NCBI GenBank assembly: GCA_036652695.1
Contig: JAVVVJ010000008.1
Span: 1-64,000 of the forward strand
Direction of reading: 5' to 3'
Source: Limiplasma sp036652695
Lineage (GTDB): Bacteria; Bacillota; Clostridia; Christensenellales; Aristaeellaceae
DNA: 64,000 nucleotides
Below are positions 16,883 through 24,716 of the stretch, piece after piece. Every line of letters starts with the position of its first letter. Within the stretch, counting starts at the first letter, position 1. The position numbers and the translations under genes were made by a program. The notes beneath the pieces were generated by a model that did not search any database, was not told the DNA's origin, and saw only the letters and a program-made list of their open reading frames with translations.

Positions 16883-19800
16883 ATGCGCCTTACCAAGCTG
16901 GAAATATACGGTTTTAAATCCTTTGCGAAGCGCACGGAGATTGTGTTTCCGCAAAATGTGACAGGCATTGTGGGGCCCAACGGCAGCGGCAAGAGCAACA
17001 TTGGCGATGCGGTGCGCTGGGTGCTAGGCGAGCAAAGCGCAAAGACGCTGCGCGGCAACAGCATGGCAGATGTCATTTTCAATGGCACCGAGCAAAAGAA
17101 GCCCATGAACTACTGCGAGGTGATGCTCGTCTTTGATAACAGCGATCATCAGCTTTCCGTGGCATTTGAGGAGGTCAGTATCACGCGCCGCGTCTATCGC
17201 AGCGGCGATAGCGAATACCTGCTCAACGGCAGCGGCTGCCGCCTGAAGGATATCGTGGATCTGTTTCGCGATACGGGCGTTGGCAAGGAAGGCTATTCAA
17301 TCATTGGTCAGGGGCGCATTGATGAAATTTTGAGCCAGCGCAGCGAGGATCGGCGCGCTGTATTTGAGGAAGCGGCAGGCATCGGTCGCTTCCGCACCCG
17401 CAAGGAGGAAGCGGAGGGGCGCTTGAAGCGTGCGGATGAAAACCTCGTGCGCGTGCTGGACGTGCTGGAGGAGCTGCAAACGCACCTTGCGCCGCTCAAA
17501 AAGCAGGCGGAGACAGCCAAAGAATATTTGTCCCTCAGCGAGGCGCTTAAGGAGCTGGATCTTCGGCTGTTCCTGCTACGCTATGATCGCCAGCAGCAAA
17601 AGGAAAACGCTGCGGAACAGGCGCTCCTGATGGTGAAGGACGCGGTGCTTGAGGCAGAGGCGCATTTGAGCGATGTGCAGGGTCAACGCGATGCGAGCGA
17701 GGAAGCGCTGGAGACGCTGCAAAGGGCGCTAAGCGAGGCGCATGACGCGCTGCTGCTCACCAGCGATAGGCTGCACGCGGCGCGCGAGAATGCCGCCGCG
17801 ATTGAAAACCGTCTGCAAAACGACGCTTCCACCGCCGACCGCCTCAAAAGCGAGGGCGAGAGCCTACGCGCGCGCATGGCGTTGATCCGCGCAACCATCA
17901 ACCAAAACGGCGGCGGGATCGCCGAGGCCGAGGCGCTTCGCAAAGGCGCGGAGGAAGCGCTTGCGGTGCGCAAGGCGGCTTATGCCGCCGCCACCGATGG
18001 CGCGCAAGCGCTGGAGGACGAGCTGACCGCGCACAAGGCGTCCATCATGGAGCGCATGAACAGCATGCAGAATGTGCGTGCCACGCAAGCACGTCAATCT
18101 GCCATGCAACAGCAGATGTCCGCGCGCCGTGACGAGCTGCTTTCGCAGCTCGCGGCGGAGGACGCGCGGGATGCGGAGCTTGGCGAAGCGCTCAGCGGCG
18201 CGAAGGGGAATCTCCAAAGCGAGCAGGACAGGCTGAGCGGCCTTCAAGCGGATGCAGAGGCGCTGGAGCAATCCACGCGCCAGCGCCTGACCGATATTTT
18301 GCAGAGCCAAAAGCAGATGCAGGAGGATGCGCAGACGGCGCGCGGCATGGATACGCGCCTGAAAACCCTCAAGGAGCTACAGGATGGCTACGAGGGCTAT
18401 CAATACGCCGTGCGCAACGCGCTTACCTACGCCAAGCGCCAGCACTTGAGTGGCGTGCATGATGTGGTGGCGATGCTGCTGCATGTGCCGCGCGAATATG
18501 AAACGGCGATGGATATGGCACTTGGCGGCGCGATGCAGAACATCGTTACGGAAACCGAGCAGGATGCCAAACAGCTGATTGATTACCTGCGCCAAAACCG
18601 CCTAGGGCGCGCGACCTTCCTGCCGCTCACCACGGTGCGTGGGCGCACGCTTACGGTGCATGAGCGTGGGGTGCTTGCTATGAAGGGCTGCGTGGGCGTG
18701 GCAAGCGAGCTTTGCTCCTTTGACCCCATCTATCAGGGCATTGTGGAGAGCCTATTGGGTCGCACGGTGGTTGCGGAGGATTTGGAGAGCGGCATTGCCA
18801 TCATGCGGGCAGGGGGACATGCCTTTCGGCTGGTGACCCTTACTGGCGATGTGATGCATTCCGGCGGCAGCATGACTGGCGGCAGCATCCAGCAAAAGGC
18901 GCAGAACCTGCTGGGGCGTGAGCGCGAGATGAAGGAGCTTGAAAGCGCCCTCGCGGAGCTTGGGCAGCGCGTGACAGCTGCGCAGCAGACCATTGCCGAT
19001 ATGGAAGCGCGCCGAGCGGTGGAAAAGGAGCGCCGCGAGAGCGCCCAGTACGACCTGCATCAGCAGGAGATTGCTGTGGTGCGCGATACGGAGCGCCTAA
19101 AGGCCGCGCAAGCGGATATGACCGCGCACGCCGCTCGCGCAACGTCCCTGCGTGCGGCGGTGGAGCAGCTAGAAGAAAGCCTCGCGCAGATTGAGGGCGA
19201 GCTCAAGCGCATGGAGGCGCGAAGCAGCGCGGAGGACGTGAATGCCGAGGAGCTGAACACGCGCACAGAGGAGCTTGCGCAGCGGCTGGAGAAGGTGCGC
19301 CGTGAGCGCGAGGCCGCGCAGGAGGCGCTTACCGACGCGCTACTCACCTTGCAAAACGCCGAGCACGATGTGGATCGCACCCAGCGTGATCATAAACGCC
19401 TATTGAGCGATTGCGAAGGCTGTGCAAAGGAACTGGACGCGCTTGAGGAAAAGCGGGAACTGGCGCTTGGGGATATGGCAGCCGCAGAGCGGGAAAAACA
19501 GTCGTCAGGCGAGTGCATCGCGCAGCGCGAGCGCGAGGTGGAGGCCGCGCGCACCGTGGTAGCCGATACCGAGGCCAAACGTGATGAGAAACAGCGCGAC
19601 CTTCGCGAGCTACAGCAGGAGATCGATGGCGCGCAGAAGCTGGCCGCGCACGAGACGGAGCGCATGCATCGGCAGGAAATGACGCTTTCACGCATCAAAA
19701 GCGATGCGAGCCAGCTGACCGACCGGTTATGGGATACCTACGAGCTGACCTACGCGGGCGCGCAGGAAGCCGCCGCCGCTTTTGCGGCGCTGGAGGAACC

Positions 19801-20461
19801 CTTTGACGAGGCGGAGGCGGATCGCAGAGCGCAGGAAATACGCGACCGCATCCGTCGCATGGGCACGGTAAACGTAAGCGCGATTGAGGAATATGCGCAG
19901 CTGCATGAGCGCTATGAGCTTTTGAACAGCCAGAAGAACGATTTGGAGCAGGCAAAGCGCGATTTGCAAAGCCTGATCTCCCAGCTGCTGGATCAGATGG
20001 AAACGGTGTTTGTCGGCCAGTTTAGCACGATGCAGGGCTATTTTGCCGAAACCTTTCGGCGGCTGTTTGGCGGTGGAAATGGTGAGATCAGCCTTTCCAA
20101 CCCTGCCGACCCGCTCAACTGCGGCATTGAGATTATCGTGCAGCCGCCTGGCAAGAAACGCCAGCTTTTGAGCCTCTTTAGCGGCGGCGAGCGGGCGCTT
20201 ACCGCAATTGCGATTCTTTTTGCCATGCTAAAGCTAAAGCCGACGCCGTTTTGCATTTTGGACGAGATTGAGGCCGCGCTGGATGATGCAAATATCAGCT
20301 ATTTTGCCGATTACCTCAAGGAATTCAGCCATGATACCCAGTTCATCGTTGTTACGCACCGCAAGGGTACGATGGAACGCTGCGATACCCTTTTTGGGGT
20401 CGCCATGGAGGAGCGGGGCGTGAGCAGCATGGTGAGCGTGAACCTGACAGATTATGAATAG
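16883..20461 (+). CDS. smc: chromosome segregation ATPase SMC
   Basis: Chromosome condensation and segregation protein, 1192 residues, the full family length. The N-terminal Walker A is GPNGSGKSN at 31-39, the hinge lies around 500-670 starting at LQDGYEGYQYAVRNAL, long coiled coils flank it, and the C-terminal head has the ABC signature LSLFSGGERALTA near 1095 and Walker B FCILDEIEAALDD near 1125. Start ATG 16883 follows TAAGGAGGG that overlaps the rnc stop. It should act with ScpA and ScpB, which are not in this window. Confidence 0.97.
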   Translation: MRLTKLEIYGFKSFAKRTEIVFPQNVTGIVGPNGSGKSNIGDAVRWVLGEQSAKTLRGNSMADVIFNGTEQKKPMNYCEVMLVFDNSDHQLSVAFEEVSITRRVYRSGDSEYLLNGSGCRLKDIVDLFRDTGVGKEGYSIIGQGRIDEILSQRSEDRRAVFEEAAGIGRFRTRKEEAEGRLKRADENLVRVLDVLEELQTHLAPLKKQAETAKEYLSLSEALKELDLRLFLLRYDRQQQKENAAEQALLMVKDAVLEAEAHLSDVQGQRDASEEALETLQRALSEAHDALLLTSDRLHAARENAAAIENRLQNDASTADRLKSEGESLRARMALIRATINQNGGGIAEAEALRKGAEEALAVRKAAYAAATDGAQALEDELTAHKASIMERMNSMQNVRATQARQSAMQQQMSARRDELLSQLAAEDARDAELGEALSGAKGNLQSEQDRLSGLQADAEALEQSTRQRLTDILQSQKQMQEDAQTARGMDTRLKTLKELQDGYEGYQYAVRNALTYAKRQHLSGVHDVVAMLLHVPREYETAMDMALGGAMQNIVTETEQDAKQLIDYLRQNRLGRATFLPLTTVRGRTLTVHERGVLAMKGCVGVASELCSFDPIYQGIVESLLGRTVVAEDLESGIAIMRAGGHAFRLVTLTGDVMHSGGSMTGGSIQQKAQNLLGREREMKELESALAELGQRVTAAQQTIADMEARRAVEKERRESAQYDLHQQEIAVVRDTERLKAAQADMTAHAARATSLRAAVEQLEESLAQIEGELKRMEARSSAEDVNAEELNTRTEELAQRLEKVRREREAAQEALTDALLTLQNAEHDVDRTQRDHKRLLSDCEGCAKELDALEEKRELALGDMAAAEREKQSSGECIAQREREVEAARTVVADTEAKRDEKQRDLRELQQEIDGAQKLAAHETERMHRQEMTLSRIKSDASQLTDRLWDTYELTYAGAQEAAAAFAALEEPFDEAEADRRAQEIRDRIRRMGTVNVSAIEEYAQLHERYELLNSQKNDLEQAKRDLQSLISQLLDQMETVFVGQFSTMQGYFAETFRRLFGGGNGEISLSNPADPLNCGIEIIVQPPGKKRQLLSLFSGGERALTAIAILFAMLKLKPTPFCILDEIEAALDDANISYFADYLKEFSHDTQFIVVTHRKGTMERCDTLFGVAMEERGVSSMVSVNLTDYE

Positions 20462-20479
20462 AAAGGAAGGATGATAACG

Positions 20480-21391
20480 ATGACTGAAAAGAAAAGCCTG
20501 TTTTCCCGCCTACGCGAGGGGCTATTCAAAAGCCGGGAGCAGATGTCCGCCGTGATGGAAGCTACGGTGACGGAGCACCGCGCCATTGATGAGGATTATT
20601 ATGAGGATCTCATGGATGCGCTGATCCTTTCGGATATGGGCAATGCCTGCGCGACGGATGCCATTACGCGCCTGCGTGCCGAGGTGAAGGAGCGCAAGCT
20701 CAAGGATGCTGCCGAGGCAAAGGCGGCGCTCAAGGAGATTTTGGCGGGCATGCTGGAGGTGGAAAAGCCCGTGCTGCATTGGCCCATGGTGGTGCTCATG
20801 GTGGGTGTGAACGGCGTTGGCAAAACCACCACCATTGGCAAGCTCGCCCTGCGCTTTCAGGGGCTGGGGCGCACCATCATGCTTTGCGCGGCGGATACTT
20901 TCCGCGCCGCCGCTGCCGATCAGCTGGAGATTTGGGCGGAGCGGGCACGCTGCCCAATCGTGCGCCACAAGGAGGGAGCCGATCCCGCCGGCGTGGTATT
21001 CGATGGCGTGCAGGCCGCCAAGGGGCGCAAGGCCGATCTGCTGATTGTGGATACCGCCGGGCGGCTGCACAACAAGAAAAACCTCATGGATGAAATGGAA
21101 AAGATGCGCCGCGTGATTGATCGCGAATACCCGGAGGCAACCGTGCGCTGCCTGCTTGTGGTGGATGCGACCACCGGCCAAAACGGCCTACAGCAGGCGC
21201 GCGCCTTCCGCGAGGCGGCGGGCATCAATGGCATTGTGCTTACCAAGCTGGATGGCACGGCGAAGGGCGGCATCGCTTTTTCCATTGTGCGCGAGCTACA
21301 GGTGCCTGTGATGTATGTGGGCGTGGGCGAGGGGATTGAGGATTTGCAGGCTTTTGACGCTAAGGAATTCGTTTCCGCGCTTTTTGACTGA
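20480..21391 (+). CDS. ftsY: signal recognition particle receptor FtsY
   Basis: SRP receptor GTPase that docks ribosome-nascent chains at the membrane with Ffh. The NG domain is complete: P-loop GVNGVGKTTTIGKLA near residue 109, ADTFRAAAADQLEIW, LLIVDTAGRLHNK, and TKLDGTAKGG. The acidic A domain is short, as is common in Gram-positive bacteria. I start at ATG 20480 because GAAAGGAAGG ends directly before an earlier ATG (20471), which is too close to be used. It lies 18 bases after smc; the ylxM-ffh pair often found next is absent here. Confidence 0.95.
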   Translation: MTEKKSLFSRLREGLFKSREQMSAVMEATVTEHRAIDEDYYEDLMDALILSDMGNACATDAITRLRAEVKERKLKDAAEAKAALKEILAGMLEVEKPVLHWPMVVLMVGVNGVGKTTTIGKLALRFQGLGRTIMLCAADTFRAAAADQLEIWAERARCPIVRHKEGADPAGVVFDGVQAAKGRKADLLIVDTAGRLHNKKNLMDEMEKMRRVIDREYPEATVRCLLVVDATTGQNGLQQARAFREAAGINGIVLTKLDGTAKGGIAFSIVRELQVPVMYVGVGEGIEDLQAFDAKEFVSALFD

Positions 21392-21426
21392 TTTGCATTT
21401 CCATACAAAAGGGGAGGGTTTTGACC

Positions 21427-22392
21427 ATGATGCTTGGGCCGTTTTATTTTAAGCAAAAGGCGCGTGCCGCGCTGAAGGGCAATTGGCAGACGGCGCTGCT
21501 GGTGACGTTTTTTTCCGGGGTGTTAATGACCTGCGAAAGTGTGTTGGAAAATGTCAGCTTTCCAAATCCGTTGCTTTTTATGCCGGATGTGCAGGGCTAT
21601 GCGAACGCGCTGATCAAGGTGCCGCATTTCGCGTGGATTGTGGGCCTTGTGTTGGCGCTATTGGCAATCGTGTTTACGCCCGTGCTATCGCTGGGGAGCA
21701 ACCACTATTTTGTGTGCAGGCTTCATGGCGAGGAGCTTGGCTTCCGCGGGCTATTCAGCCGCATGCGGGTGCTGGGGCGCGCGCTTTGGCTGTACATTGT
21801 GATGGGTGTGCGCATTTTTCTATGGTCGCTGTTGCTGCTGGTGCCGGGCATTATCGCTGCCATCCGCTACAGCATGGCGCCATACTACATGGCGGAGGAC
21901 CCCAGCCTAACCGCTGCCGAGGCCATTGAAAAAAGCAAGCATGCCATGCAGGAAGTGAAAATGGGCTATTTCATGCTGATGTTTAGCTTTGTCGGCTGGT
22001 CGTTTCTTGCCACGACGATTCAATTGCTGCTCATCGATATCGATCCCATTGTAGCCACAGTGGCGGGGCTATTTATGCAGCTATTCATCTCTGTGTACAT
22101 GAACGGCGCGTGCGCCTCGTTTTACCTAACCGTGAGCGATGCGCGCGGCATGGATCACGCCAAGCGTGAAATGGAAGATCGGCTACGTCAGATGGGTGTA
22201 AACCCGGAAATGCTCACGCGTGAAAACAACCCCAGCGCTCATGCGGATGACGAGGAGCTGGACGGCGACCTAGACGATGACCACGTGGAGGACGACCGCG
22301 CGGACGATGATGGCGCGGATGATGCGGATGTGGGCGGCGTGGAGGAATCCGGCAGCGCGCCCAAGCGCGAAACGGGAGGTGACCGCCCATGA
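21427..22392 (+). CDS. DUF975 family integral membrane protein with acidic tail
   Basis: About 321 residues. The N-terminal RAALKGNWQTALLVTFF, the central LWLYIVMGVRIFLWSLLLLVPGIIAAIRYSMAPYYMAEDP segment and the EAIEKSKHAMQ motif are typical of DUF975 membrane proteins of Firmicutes, with about five or six helices; function unknown. Unusually, the last 50 or so residues form a hydrophilic tail that is about half Asp and Glu (DDEELDGDLDDDHVEDD). The start at ATG 21427 has AGGGGAGGG eight bases upstream. Its stop overlaps the start of the next gene (ATGA), so translation is coupled. Confidence 0.78.
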   Translation: MMLGPFYFKQKARAALKGNWQTALLVTFFSGVLMTCESVLENVSFPNPLLFMPDVQGYANALIKVPHFAWIVGLVLALLAIVFTPVLSLGSNHYFVCRLHGEELGFRGLFSRMRVLGRALWLYIVMGVRIFLWSLLLLVPGIIAAIRYSMAPYYMAEDPSLTAAEAIEKSKHAMQEVKMGYFMLMFSFVGWSFLATTIQLLLIDIDPIVATVAGLFMQLFISVYMNGACASFYLTVSDARGMDHAKREMEDRLRQMGVNPEMLTRENNPSAHADDEELDGDLDDDHVEDDRADDDGADDADVGGVEESGSAPKRETGGDRP

Positions 22393-22991
22393 GGCGGCTC
22401 AAAAGGCGAAAAAACGATCCAATGCCCGCAAGCCTACCCGTTTTGCAAACAGAACGGCTGGTGCTGCGCGGCTTTGATTCGAGCGATGCGGTGGATGTAT
22501 TCGCTTATGCGCAAAGCCCGAATGTTGGCCCCATGGCGGGCTGGGCGGCGCATGCCAGCATTGAGGAAAGCCGCGCCGTTGTGGAGATGTTCATCCATGA
22601 TGGCGATGTATGGGCCGTTGTGGATAAAAAAACAGGGCGCGTCATTGGCTCCATTGGTCTGCATCTGGATAAGCAGCGCGCGGTGGTGGGTGCGCGCGAG
22701 CTGGGGTTTGCGCTGGGGGAAGCGAACTGGGGGCAGGGCTTTGCCACGGAGGCTTGCAAGGTGGTAATCGCATATGCCTTTGAGGGTCTACAATGCCCGG
22801 TGTTGAGCGTGGGGCATTTTCCCGCCAATCAAAAGAGCAAGCATGTGATCAAAAAGCTGGGCTTTGTATTTGAGGGCACCTTTCGCCACGCCTTTACGCT
22901 GCCGGATGGCGCTGTAACGGACGATTGCCGCTACAGCATGCTTCGTGCTGAATACGAGGCGCAGAAGACCAGTAAAAATCAATCCAAATGA
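22389..22991 (+). CDS. GNAT family N-acetyltransferase (RimJ/RimL-like)
   Basis: A 200-residue acetyltransferase of the RimJ/RimL subgroup. The opening LQTERLVLRGFDSSDAVDVFAYAQ is typical, followed by the motif GELGFALGEANWGQGFATEA-like acetyl-CoA binding strand and loop, and NQKSKHVIKKLGFVFEGTFRHA near the end. It would acetylate a protein N-terminus or small amine; the target is unknown. Overlaps the DUF975 stop by four bases. A basic, lysine/arginine-rich N-terminus precedes the domain, and an internal ATG at about 22422 could be the real start. Confidence 0.85.
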   Translation: MRRLKRRKNDPMPASLPVLQTERLVLRGFDSSDAVDVFAYAQSPNVGPMAGWAAHASIEESRAVVEMFIHDGDVWAVVDKKTGRVIGSIGLHLDKQRAVVGARELGFALGEANWGQGFATEACKVVIAYAFEGLQCPVLSVGHFPANQKSKHVIKKLGFVFEGTFRHAFTLPDGAVTDDCRYSMLRAEYEAQKTSKNQSK

Positions 22992-23004
22992 GGGGGGTGG
23001 CGCA

Positions 23005-23730
23005 ATGCCGCCGTTAAAGCCCTACAGTGCGGAGCTTGCCTACAGCTACGCGCCGGGTATTTTTCCATCGCTTCAGCTGATGCGCGCCGCGCCGCAGCGC
23101 GCTACGCGGCTGTTGCTCAGCGAACGTGCGCAGGGTGAGGGCGTTGATAAGCTACGCGCCGTGTGCCGTGAGCATCACGTGCGGGAGGAATTTGCCGAAA
23201 AAGCGCTCGCGCGCGTGAGCGGCAAGCAGAACTGCTTTGCCGCCGTGGTGTTTGAAAAGTGGCAGAGCGAGCTCAGTGTGGACGCGCCGCATGTGGTGCT
23301 ACACAATCCCATGGACGAGGGCAATTTGGGCACCATTCAACGAACCTTGCTTGGGCTTGGGCTATACGATATCGCCATTATCCGCCCAGCGGCGGATGTG
23401 TTTGACCCCAAAGTGGTGCGCGCAACGATGGGCGCGGTGTTTTCACTGCGCGTCAAGCAGTATGACGATTTTGACGCGTACCGTGCCGAGCATTCCGGCC
23501 GCGCTCTCTACCCCTTTATGCTAGATGGCGCGGTGCTGCTGGAGCAGGCGGTGCAGGAGGCGCAATCGCCGTTTTCACTGATCTTCGGCAACGAGGGCAG
23601 CGGACTACCGCCCGAGTTTGGTTTGCTGGGGCAAGCCGTGCGCATCCCCCACAACGACCAGATCGATTCGCTGAATCTGGCCATTGCGGTGGGGATTGGC
23701 GCTTATGCGTTTATGCGGCGAAAAGGCTGA
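23005..23730 (+). CDS. TrmH/SpoU family RNA methyltransferase
   Basis: SAM-dependent 2'-O-methyltransferase of the SPOUT superfamily, 241 residues. The knotted C-terminal domain shows all three motifs: HNPMDEGNLGTIQRT (motif 1), LIFGNEGSGLP (motif 2) and IPHNDQIDSLNLAIAVGIG (motif 3). The N-terminal part is a substrate-binding region. It probably methylates a ribose in rRNA or tRNA; the site is not predictable. The start at ATG 23005 follows a G-rich ribosome site; an earlier frame would overlap the acetyltransferase. Confidence 0.88.
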   Translation: MPPLKPYSAELAYSYAPGIFPSLQLMRAAPQRATRLLLSERAQGEGVDKLRAVCREHHVREEFAEKALARVSGKQNCFAAVVFEKWQSELSVDAPHVVLHNPMDEGNLGTIQRTLLGLGLYDIAIIRPAADVFDPKVVRATMGAVFSLRVKQYDDFDAYRAEHSGRALYPFMLDGAVLLEQAVQEAQSPFSLIFGNEGSGLPPEFGLLGQAVRIPHNDQIDSLNLAIAVGIGAYAFMRRKG

Positions 23731-23792
23731 ATGCCGCGAAGGCAGGTTATCAAGCCTTCTTTACATATCTGTGCTTTTGAAAGGATGGTTAC

Positions 23793-24353
23793 ATGAAGGA
23801 AGAGTATTTCCCAATCGCGCAGGAGCTACGCGCGTGCGTGCGCTTTTTGGCTCAAAGCGCAAATTTACGCCCGGGTGCGGTGGTTGTGCTGGGTTGCAGC
23901 ACCAGCGAGGTTGCGGGCGGGCGCATCGGCAAGAACAGCGTGCCAGAGCTTGGCGATGCGCTGGCGCAAACCATGCTGGAGGTATGCGGCGAGCTTGGCT
24001 TAAACCCCGTGTTCCAGTGCTGCGAGCATTTAAACCGCGCCTTAGTCATGGAACAGGCCGTGCTTGACCGTTTATGCCTCACGCAGGTGAATGTCATGCC
24101 CGTGCCCAAGGCGGGCGGGAGCACTGGCGCGGCGGCTTACCAGCGCTTTCATTCCCCCGCCGTTGCCGCGAGCATTCAGGCCGACGCCGCTATCGATGTG
24201 GGCGACACCTTGGTGGGCATGCATTTACGCCCCGTTGCCGTGCCGCTACGCATGAACGAGGGCGAAACCAAAGTGGGTCAAGCCCATGTTGTGATGGCCT
24301 ACGCGCGCCTTCCCTTCATCGGCGGAAGCCGTGCGCAATACCCGCAGGCCTAG
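23793..24353 (+). CDS. UPF0340/YwlG family protein (TIGR01440)
   Basis: A 186-residue conserved Firmicutes protein matching YwlG/UPF0340 in length and landmarks: VVLGCSTSEVAGGRIGKNS near the start, FQCCEHLNRALVMEQ in the middle, and MPVPKAGGSTGAAAY followed by DVGDTLVGMHLRPVAVPLR. No biochemical role is established for the family. Ribosome site AAAGGATGG lies upstream of ATG 23793. It ends directly at a repeat cluster with the assembly gap, so its downstream context is uncertain. Confidence 0.85.
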   Translation: MKEEYFPIAQELRACVRFLAQSANLRPGAVVVLGCSTSEVAGGRIGKNSVPELGDALAQTMLEVCGELGLNPVFQCCEHLNRALVMEQAVLDRLCLTQVNVMPVPKAGGSTGAAAYQRFHSPAVAASIQADAAIDVGDTLVGMHLRPVAVPLRMNEGETKVGQAHVVMAYARLPFIGGSRAQYPQA

Positions 24354-24396
24354 GGGGCTACGCATTGGGGGCTACGCCTTGGGGGCTACGCGTTGG
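24352..24396. repeat. 14-bp tandem repeat array cut by the assembly gap
   Basis: Three successive units of GGGGGCTACGCNTT begin at the stop codon of the upstream gene and run into the gap. The same unit recurs at about 24590-24614. Array length is unknown because of the Ns. Confidence 0.8.
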
Positions 24397-24496
24397 NNNN
24401 NNNNNNNNNNNNNNNNNNNNNNNNNNNNNNNNNNNNNNNNNNNNNNNNNNNNNNNNNNNNNNNNNNNNNNNNNNNNNNNNNNNNNNNNNNNNNNNN
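24397..24496. other. assembly gap (100 Ns)
   Basis: Exactly 100 N characters, a conventional placeholder of unknown true length. Flanking repeats probably prevented assembly. Confidence 0.98.
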
Positions 24497-24562
24497 GGGC
24501 TACGCGCCCCCAAACCCTGCGCCTAAGGGCTTTAGCCCTTAGGAATCCCATTTTTTTGTACG
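24497..24562. repeat. intergenic repeat, copy A
   Basis: A 66-base unit almost identical to copy B. It contains a GGGGGC/GCCCCC hairpin, a perfect inverted repeat centred on GGGCTTTAGCCC, and a T-run before GTACG. The form is that of a terminator-bearing dispersed element. Confidence 0.8.
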
Positions 24563-24604
24563 GGCTATGGTGGGTGGGTTTGCTTTGGGTGGGCTACGCT
24601 TTGG

Positions 24605-24672
24605 GGGCTACGCGCCCCCAAACCCTGCGCCTAAGGGCTTTAGCCCTTAGGAATCCCATCTTTTTTTGTACG
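24605..24672. repeat. intergenic repeat, copy B
   Basis: Second copy, 108 bases downstream of copy A, differing by a two-base insertion in the T-run. Together with A and the 14-bp units it fills the space between the YwlG-family gene and nrdD. Confidence 0.8.
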
Positions 24673-24680
24673 ATAGATGG

Positions 24681-24713
24681 AAAAAAACGGCCTGCGCTTT
24701 GCGCAGGCCGTTT
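24681..24713 (-). terminator. rho-independent terminator of nrdD
   Basis: AAACGGCCTGCGC and GCGCAGGCCGTTT pair perfectly around three bases (24685-24713). Read on the minus strand it is followed by T7, directly after the nrdD stop. Confidence 0.9.
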
Positions 24714-24716
24714 GGC

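Noticed and set aside
24352..24672. CRISPR array.
   Set aside because: Units are tandem or hairpin-bearing without unique spacers of regular length, and no cas genes are near.
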